Shown: positions 59,241 to 64,000 of the stretch, one piece after another
Numbering within the stretch: the first letter of the stretch is position 1
How the letters are laid out: the number at the start of each line of letters is the position of its first letter
From: Ipomoea triloba
Lineage: Eukaryota > Streptophyta > Magnoliopsida > Solanales > Convolvulaceae
Direction: 5' to 3'
Assembly: GCF_003576645.1 (NCBI RefSeq)
Contig: NC_044930.1
Span: forward strand, 13,147,867-13,211,866
Length of the DNA stretch: 64,000 bases
Made by a program: the position numbers and the translations under genes
The notes under the pieces: generated by a model
What the model was told of the DNA's origin: nothing
Seen by the model: the letters and a program-made list of their open reading frames with translations, nothing else
The model's database searches: none

Positions 59241-59756
59241 CAAGAAATTCTTTAAATTACCATAAAACTGAAAACTAGTGTCCATTCCTTAGAGTTCAAC
59301 TAGGTAACTGATCTATGAAATTTTGATGTATGCATAAACATAGTGGCCCTGTTTGGTAAATAATTAGCCTATCAGTTAATTTTGGCTTATTTGACCACTA
59401 TTAGTTGTTTAACTTGGTTAAAAATCAGTACAAGTGTTTAATTAATAAGCATTTTTTAACTCCAAAATGCTAAAAATCAAAAGGCTACTCAAAGCAGCTT
59501 TTCAATTAGCTTTTTTGAGAAAAGAAATTATACCAAACAGCTATAGCTAATTTATCAAACAACTTTCTACAATAAGCTAATATTATAACAAATCATACCT
59601 TCTAACTAAAATAGCCAACCCAAACAGCCAACAACTACCTTCTAACTAAAATAGCCAACCCAAACAGCCAACAACCGTTACCAGGGCCATATCATCAAGG
59701 CAAGTCGAATTTATACTCATTTTATTACAGGAAACTGATGTAGTATAGTTGGTCTA

Positions 59757-59841
<85 letters not shown>

Positions 59842-60013
59842 AGTTTGAGCTCAAAGTGTGAAAGGGGGAAAAAAGAATTGATCGGAAAAATACAGGAAAA
59901 ATACGGATGGCTGCAGCGGAGCCGGCGATGCTCCGAAGAAGGAACGACGGTGACGCGTTAATTGAACGCTCCGGGGATGCAGTGAACGACGAGAGGGACA
60001 GAGCTGCCGCCAT
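50977..60013 (-). CDS. G6PD4: G6PD4-type plastid glucose-6-phosphate dehydrogenase-like protein
   Basis: Twelve exons with GT-AG borders in consistent phase: 60013-59894, 59202-59043, 56580-56441, 56207-56113, 55450-55336, 54293-54088, 53994-53886, 53803-53763, 53270-53150, 53075-52873, 51981-51781, 51214-50977; 582 residues. G6PD oxidises glucose-6-phosphate with NADP in the oxidative pentose phosphate pathway. Visible: Ser/Ala-rich N-terminus ([17 protein letters not shown]) like a transit peptide; dinucleotide motif [20 protein letters not shown] from about residue 115; EKPFG (251-255); RIDHLLGR (279-286); [12 protein letters not shown]-terminus [20 protein letters not shown]. Active enzymes have RIDHYLGK; here Lys is Arg and GASGDL is GATGEL, as in Arabidopsis G6PD4, which is reported inactive and acts as a partner subunit. 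So a regulatory role is likely (inference). Exons 1-2 lie right of a join at 58920 and are partly repeated inverted at 57567-58797. Confidence 0.9.
51299..51716 (-). mobile_element. SINE (family S4) in intron 11, interrupted by a hAT-type MITE
   Basis: Minus strand: A-box-like 'ttagctaagttggctaagg', B-box-like 'ggtcacgagttcgagtcc', then 'ttggtttgagctggtcaatt' and 'ggtttacctccttgtggtcc'. Target duplication 'tgatgttcactt' at 51287-51298 and 51717-51728. Contains the MITE at 51366-51560. Confidence 0.88.
51366..51560. mobile_element. hAT-type MITE with GCCTAGGCG-rich body
   Basis: Inserted in the SINE. Flanks 'ttatgacc' (51358-51365) and 'ttgtgacc' (51561-51568), an 8-bp duplication with one mismatch. 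Ends AAGGTTGCAG and complement of CACGGTTGAC. Body rich in 'cctaggcgctag' motifs. Confidence 0.65.
52224..52776 (-). mobile_element. TRIM retrotransposon in intron 10, target duplication AATAT
   Basis: Direct repeats of about 121 bp (52224-52344 and 52656-52776). On the minus strand the LTR reads TGATACGATCTCACATCAGC ... TTGTATCA; the older copy starts TAATAC. A polypurine tract 'aaggggtgggaaa' precedes the LTR at 52345-52357 (minus), so it is the 3' one. Perfect 5-bp duplication AATAT at 52219-52223 and 52777-52781. No coding capacity. Confidence 0.88.
53339..53731. mobile_element. MULE-MITE (family M3) in intron 8, target duplication TTATACAGAT
   Basis: Ends GAGTTAATACCCAATTTAG and the complement of GAGTTACGGAGTAATACTC; body has several 'aaaccactatagtcgagga' phrases in both orientations. 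Perfect 10-bp duplication at 53329-53338 and 53732-53741. Same end family as the Pack-MULE at 61455-62698. Confidence 0.85.
54359..55275 (+). mobile_element. SINE (family S4) in intron 5, interrupted by a hAT-type element
   Basis: Head 'gaagatggctaaagatac' with B-box 'ggtcacgagttcgaatctc', then 'ttggtttgagtcggtcagct', 'ggtttacctccttg', resuming after the insertion as 'tgatcctttgccaactaagg' and ending in an A-rich tail. Flanking 'tagacaaaa' at 54350-54358 and 55276-55284. Confidence 0.82.
54488..55175. mobile_element. hAT-type element with GC-rich captured-looking segment
   Basis: Ends CATAGTTATCTAGGCGG and complement of CAGTGTTATCAAGGCGTC plus a few bases. Flanks 'cctccttg' (54480-54487) and 'gctccttg' (55176-55183). 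Subterminal 'gcctaggcgatg' motifs. The interior has two low-GC sections and a strongly GC-rich block (54900-55020) with 'gccggagctcaaaccgctac' and 'cgccgccgctccaactccac' that looks like a captured host exon; the parent gene is not recognised. Confidence 0.6.
55660..55976. mobile_element. hAT-type MITE in intron 4, target duplication CTAATACA
   Basis: Ends GAGTGTTGTAAAAATC and complement of CAATGTTGTAGAAGG, close to the hAT end CAGTGTTG. Perfect 8-bp duplication at 55652-55659 and 55977-55984. Body rich in 'cttaggcgctaggcgcccga'. Confidence 0.85.
57150..57535. mobile_element. MULE-MITE remnant (family M3) in intron 2
   Basis: 'ggagttaatacttaataccc' at the left and complement-type 'actatagtcgaggact' near the right; many internal 'aaaatcactatagtc' phrases. 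Borders blurred by a nested or rearranged second copy. Confidence 0.6.
57833..58797 (+). pseudogene. Inverted, frameshifted copy of G6PD4-like exons 1-2
   Basis: Plus-strand start at 57833 gives [14 protein letters not shown] then shifts frame relative to the right arm because one G is missing. An intact exon-2 copy with acceptor 'tatgcag' lies at 58638-58797. It has no downstream exons in this orientation. Confidence 0.75.
58010..58083. repeat. (TA)n in left palindrome arm
   Basis: Shorter than its counterpart at 59759-59840 in the right arm. A second TA tract pair is at 58603-58633 and 59209-59239. Confidence 0.9.
59345..59688. mobile_element. MITE with GGCCCTG ends in intron 1
   Basis: Ends GGCCCTGTTTGGTAAA and GGCCCTGGTAACGGTTG (inverted). 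Internal tandem repeat of 'aaatagccaacccaaacagc' twice. GGCCCTGTTTGG-type ends are common in plant hAT MITEs; target duplication unclear. An inverted copy lies in the left palindrome arm (about 58157-58495). Confidence 0.6.
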
Positions 60014-60125
60014 TGAGCACGATTCCAGAATCCAGAGCCTCGGATTCTCCGAACCGGCTCGCAGCACTTCACATGTCGATGATTTAACTATAGAGAGTTA
60101 GGTGGTTGGCACAATTTTGAGGATT

Positions 60126-60730
60126 TCTTACAAGTTTAAACAAAGGGGCAAACCGGCAAATTATACATAACAGGTATGCATTGTATTCTGGACTTTGATT
60201 CAAAACAACTTTTAATTAATACTCCATATTTTATACTGGAAGTCAATATAAATAAATTGAAGGCCCATTTTAACTGCAGGCACATAAAATGGCTTAACTA
60301 CAAATACATAATATATTATCTGCATATACATAATATGTTAACTGAGAACATATAAATTTTTAAATGCTAAGTCGACTGAGGTCCAAGACCTTTTTTTTCA
60401 AAAGTACAAAGAAAACCAAAGATGAGGCACTCAGTGAGGACTTAAGCATGTGATGAGTGTCAAATATGTTGTAATTATAGCCGCCTTTAGCTTGTAGCTA
60501 TCCCCGAAAAACGGATTGTATTCGTAATGGAAACCGTACAAAGAAAATGAAGAAGAGAATATTAGTGAAATCTTTTATTCTATTCACATCATCAACCTTA
60601 CAAATGGGGGTACAACATATATATAATATACTAATAATAATGACAATAATAATAGTGACCGTTACAACCGTTACAAACTCTAATTATAGTGTCCACACTT
60701 TAATATTATTGATAACACTCCCTCTTGGAC
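60126..60730. other. Upstream region of the G6PD4-like gene
   Basis: Immediately 5' of the first exon on the minus strand. Contains a type V-like fragment ('ggcaaattatacataacagg', core 'ataatatgttaactg') at about 60160-60370. No TATA box can be placed with confidence. Confidence 0.4.
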
Positions 60731-60734
60731 ATTA

Positions 60735-61190
60735 TCTGACCACGATCTTAGCCTCGTTAAAAAATTGTTAGGGTAACCTGTGAGAAAAACTTAAACAAGA
60801 AAAGAGTACACTGTATATATATATATATATGGAAAATATATTCATGCCTTGTCAAAAACTTCACTAGAAAAACCACGTGAGAAAAACCTAGTTGAAGAAA
60901 AGAGTGCATGATATGTATAAAAATCATAAAATCATATATTGTAGTGGTTGCCTCATTAAAACCTTAACTTAAGAAAACTCTGTGGGAAAACTTAGTTAAG
61001 GAAAAAGAGTACAACCATAAGCTTTCAATGCATAATCTTTAGGATTTTGGGGCTTGTCTACTTAAGCATTTATTTTGTAACTTTTCCCCATTGACATTAC
61101 TATATTATAGCCATGCCCCGTTAAAAATTACACTAGAAAAACCCAATGGGAAAAACCTAGTGTGGAAAAGAATATATGGTATATATATGT
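60735..61190 (+). repeat. Four degenerate ~110-bp repeats ('gcctcgttaaaaa' type)
   Basis: Repeats at about 60748, 60845, 60948 and 61110 share 'cctcgttaaaaa', 'cactagaaaaaccca', 'gtgggaaaaacctagt' and 'gaaaagagtaca'. Similar arrays occur in plant LTR regions; no LTR borders found. Confidence 0.65.
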
Positions 61191-61454
61191 TGTCAAAGTA
61201 CAACTATTAGTCTTTTAAGATCTAATCTACGGGATTGATTCGAATGAATGTGCTTTCCGTCTCTCCCTGAAGATAACAATCTTCAAGTTCTACATAGCTT
61301 AAAGTAAAGTCATTGTTTCAATAGAGTGTAGAGAGGGGATATAGTACAATATTCAGGATTGTTATTGGATTTTATAAAATAATCTTGTAACTCTTCTAGA
61401 GCATATTTGGGTTTCTTGTGATCTTCTGGAGCATAGGTGGGTTGAATATTTATA

Positions 61455-62698
61455 GAGTTAATACCAAAAATTGTCCTCGACTATAGTGGTTTTTCTCAAT
61501 TTTGTCCTAAACGACTTTGGTCTCATAGAGTGGTCCCAGACTTTAATGTTATCACTCAAAATTGTCCTCCGTTAGTTTTGCTGTCAAAAGGGTGTTAAGT
61601 CCAAGGATAATATAGTCATTCCATTAAAAAGGAGAGGGAGGTCGCCGCTGCTACGCTGGTCCTGATCACACTGCCGACTAACACCGAGAATGTGAGGGAA
61701 AACAGATCTGGGACTTCTGATGACGAACTTCCAGCGAGAGTGTGACGAAATAAATGCTTAGAAAGAAAATAATGGGAAACTGCATTAAATTGAAGCCAGA
61801 AAAGCACTTCAAACTCATTTAATATTACTCTCATATACCCAACTCCCCACTACCAAATGTTTTATATTTCTCCTCTTTGTTCACACGCAACCTTCAATTT
61901 TCTGAGGGGAGTTGCAGATCGAGATAAGGCGGTCACGAGATCATGATCTGGGTGGGGAATGGAAGGGGTGTTTGTTAATGTATACACCGGATTAAAGCAG
62001 TACTGGAAAACGAAGAGGAAGGGATACGAGAGGATAAACCGCTGCGGCCAGAGAAGAAAGTGCGGCGGGGAGTTTGGTACCGGTGATGAAGCTAGCGGTC
62101 GGAAGAAACCATCGTGGAGGATAAAGCTCACGCTGAAGGAGACGGGTCGAACCTCAAATGGGTCTCTGTTTCTTTGTCCGACTGTCCAAAACTCCCCCCT
62201 CCCCCATCGTTCTTCCTCGTAGTAAAGAGCATCTAACGACGTTAATGGCGAACGCGCATCCATATTCTTCCAAGAAGAAGAGGCGAATGTAGCCTGGTCA
62301 TTATACGGAAACTAACAAAGCAGAAAAGAGAATTGGGATTGAGAGTACTCTTTTTCCCCATTTTCTTCCTCAATAATTTTTTTTGTCTTTGTTTTCCTTG
62401 TGTGCAGAAATGGGGGTGTGGAAGAGTCAATGAGAGAAGGGAGTGAGAGAAGTGGGAGGCGACTGCTTGCTGCTACTGACCAAGGGGGGGCAATGAATGA
62501 GGAAGGTGGACAAAGAGAATACCTAAATATGAAATGACTATATTATCCTTGTACTTAACACCCTTTGGACGGATTAACTAACGGAGGATAGTTTTGAGCG
62601 ATAACACAATAGTCTGGGACTACTTTATGAGACCAAAGTCATTTAGGACAAAATTGAGAAAAACCACTATAGTCGAGGACAATTTTGGGTATTAACTC
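61455..62698. mobile_element. Pack-MULE, target duplication AATATTTATA
   Basis: Inverted ends GAGTTAATACCAAAAATTG and GAGTTAATACCCAAAATTG with arms of about 165 bp (shared 'cctcgactatagtggttttt', 'aacgactttggtctcataga', 'ctatattatcctt'). Perfect 10-bp duplication at 61445-61454 and 62699-62708. The interior (61620-62530) is GC-richer, non-transposon sequence with coding similarity to a plant gene family. Related by ends to the M3 MITEs in the G6PD4-like gene. Confidence 0.93.
61959..62222 (+). pseudogene. Captured plant gene fragment (VNVYTGLKQYWK family)
   Basis: An 87-residue frame starting MEGVFVNVYTGLKQYWKTKR, followed by GYERINRCGQRRKCGG, and RKKPSWRIKLTLK. I recognise the VYTGLKQYWKxxxYxRxxxxGxRRR pattern, followed by WRIK, from a family of short uncharacterised plant proteins, where the N-terminal motif is the most conserved part. 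The C-terminal part of the family is missing here and the frame drifts into unrelated sequence. The fragment includes about 60 bp of upstream leader. It could be transcribed as a chimeric Pack-MULE transcript; no function known. Confidence 0.6.
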
Positions 62699-62708
62699 AA
62701 TATTTATA

Positions 62709-63913
62709 TAACTTGTCCACTATCCTTCAAATATATCTACTTATAATTTGTATAAGACAAACTTTATTATCTTCACATAGGATAGCGGAGGTAAAGCAAA
62801 ACATAACCAGTTGAGATTTGGCATTATGAGAGTCAAAACAAAGAGTCAATACCCAAGTGGCTTTGGAAAATCATGCATTGCCTTATTGCATGAATTTCAA
62901 AAATAATTTTATAAATCGAAGGTACTGGAGAATATTTGAATGTTATTCCAATATTAAATTGTAGGAGGAGCACTAGGTGTTGCTTAGTAATTTCATTGCA
63001 AGGACAATGTCAGTCCTGATGCGATCATGGAATTTTGGATTCTATGACAGTGTTCCATTTAGCGATAAAGTAATGGACTTCTAGTCCCCAAAATGTCCTC
63101 ATTATCTTGATAGTCTTTTATCTACTTCAAGAGATTATTGGACAATTATTAGTATGATAAGTCAATGGTACTTATCCATAACGTGTCAAAGACATTTTTC
63201 TAAAAATAGACTAATTAGTGTGTAAAAATTTCTTTTAAGGAAATACTCGATCTACAGGTCGAGATAATACTTGGTTTTCCAAGTCTTTTATTTTACAAAA
63301 GCCCCTTAATAAGTACCTAATTGTAAATATACATTTTCCTACTTCAGGAGGAAATTACTCAATCAATCGCTTAATTAACTATTTGAAGTTAAGTAAAACC
63401 TTTGTAATTCAACAACAAACATGTTGTGATATTTACTTTCTTTCATTTTGAGAATTATAAATACATCAAAGAAAAAACATTAGTGTCTAACGACCCTTAG
63501 TTTTATGGTCATGACTTTAATAAGCTACATACCAAAATTTATTATTATTCTGCAAAGTGGAACTTTTAATAATATTCATTATGGGAGATTATATTTTATT
63601 AAAATCAATTTACGGTCTCTTCGTGAAACCTAGGGCTACAAACTCTCTTTATATTACACCACCTTATCATTCTTGTTTTTCCTTCATACAAACACCATTT
63701 GTAACCCACAGGGTTAACACTTCAATGGTGTACAAAAGGAATATATTTATCAGCGAGTTGAGCTTTATATAAGCCTTAATTGCTCTTTTTATATGCCAAT
63801 CAATCTAGGCGATTCTGGCACCTAGCTCTGGATTTAGATTATCATATAATATGAGCAATTTTGAAGGCAATTGTGTTGTCGACAACTTATAACATTTTCA
63901 TAAATTTCTCCCA

Positions 63914-63920
<7 letters not shown>
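62709..63920. other. Gene-free stretch, probably old LTR-like DNA
   Basis: Continues the repeat unit interrupted by the Pack-MULE. Has a TATA-like 'attataaatacatc' at about 63455, weak open frames and no recognisable domain. Confidence 0.4.

Positions 63921-64000
<80 letters not shown>
63921..64000. repeat. (TA)n microsatellite at window end
   Basis: Pure TA array running off the window. Confidence 0.95.

Larger units (their letters stand above)
57445..60125. repeat. 1.2-kb inverted repeat centred on a single N
   Basis: 57722-58919 is the near-identical reverse complement of 58921-60125, with only the N at 58920 between. 57445-57721 is in addition a direct copy of 58921-59197. The arms contain exons 1 and 2 of the G6PD4-like gene. 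Left-arm exon 1 (57833 onwards, plus strand) has a 1-bp deletion against the right arm and a different TA-tract length. This looks like a misassembled contig end; a real foldback is possible but would cut the gene. Confidence 0.9.

Noticed and set aside
61862..62263. 133-residue minus-strand frame in the Pack-MULE
   Set aside because: Overlaps the plus-strand frame with the recognisable YTGLKQYWK motif; no family features on the minus strand.

Overview
The window is nuclear DNA from a flowering plant, most likely a eudicot. It is AT-rich, contains genes with GT-AG introns, and is packed with nested plant transposons (MULE, CACTA, Helitron, hAT, PIF/Harbinger-like, SINE, TRIM and LTR families). 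I cannot fix the genus from sequence alone; an asterid is only a guess. Two host genes look real. One is a 12-exon minus-strand gene for a G6PD4-type plastid glucose-6-phosphate dehydrogenase-like protein (50977-60013). The other is a small intronless minus-strand gene for a NIMIN/NRR-type NPR1-interacting regulator with a C-terminal EAR motif (26227-26643). Nearly everything else is mobile DNA or its debris.

Layout. 1-0.8 kb: copia pol fragment. 1.3-2.1 and 11.75-12.13 kb: two members of one family with degenerate tandem cores. 2.13-11.6 kb: a 9.5 kb Mutator-like element (MULE) with about 170-bp inverted ends, a broken minus-strand transposase gene and a plus-strand GRF zinc-finger/membrane ORF. 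It is interrupted by a 3.0 kb CACTA element (target duplication ATG) and a 1.5 kb solo LTR (target duplication TCTAC). 12.1-14.3 kb: TA/TG arrays with an assembly gap. 14.4-17.9 kb: MITEs, a SINE and foldbacks. 17.9-21.6 kb: two LTRs in opposite orientation around repeat-bearing ORFs. 22-26 kb: SINE and tandem-core elements. 26.2-26.8 kb: the NIMIN/NRR-like gene. 26.9-30.7 kb: two MULE-MITEs in AT-rich DNA. 30.8-35.0 kb: a second CACTA (target duplication TGT). 36.1-37.2 kb: foldback MULE. 37.5-46.1 kb: a Helitron hotspot with helicase pseudogenes, three 3' termini, one element with a perfectly reconstructable A|T insertion site, and an array of Helitron 5' ends. 46.5-50.8 kb: an old segmental duplication. 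51-60 kb: the G6PD4-like gene, with transposons in at least six of its eleven introns. 60-64 kb: degenerate repeats containing a Pack-MULE that carries a fragment of a plant gene.

The two host genes are not obviously linked in function: one belongs to plastid or peroxisomal redox metabolism, the other to salicylic-acid signalling. The transposon classes record a nesting order that can be read from target-site duplications. Several oddities coincide with single N characters or an N run (12651-13020, 19600, 39491, 58920) and are best treated as assembly joins: an exact 1.8 kb helicase repeat, a 1.2 kb palindrome over the first exons of the G6PD gene, and duplicated TA arrays around the long gap.

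The most interesting candidates for something undescribed are: element families that keep their ends but have cores of short, divergent tandem repeats, often sitting in (TA)n microsatellites; the array of Helitron 5' ends that has itself been hit by a Helitron; and a run of four different 42-bp tandem duplications inside the second CACTA element.
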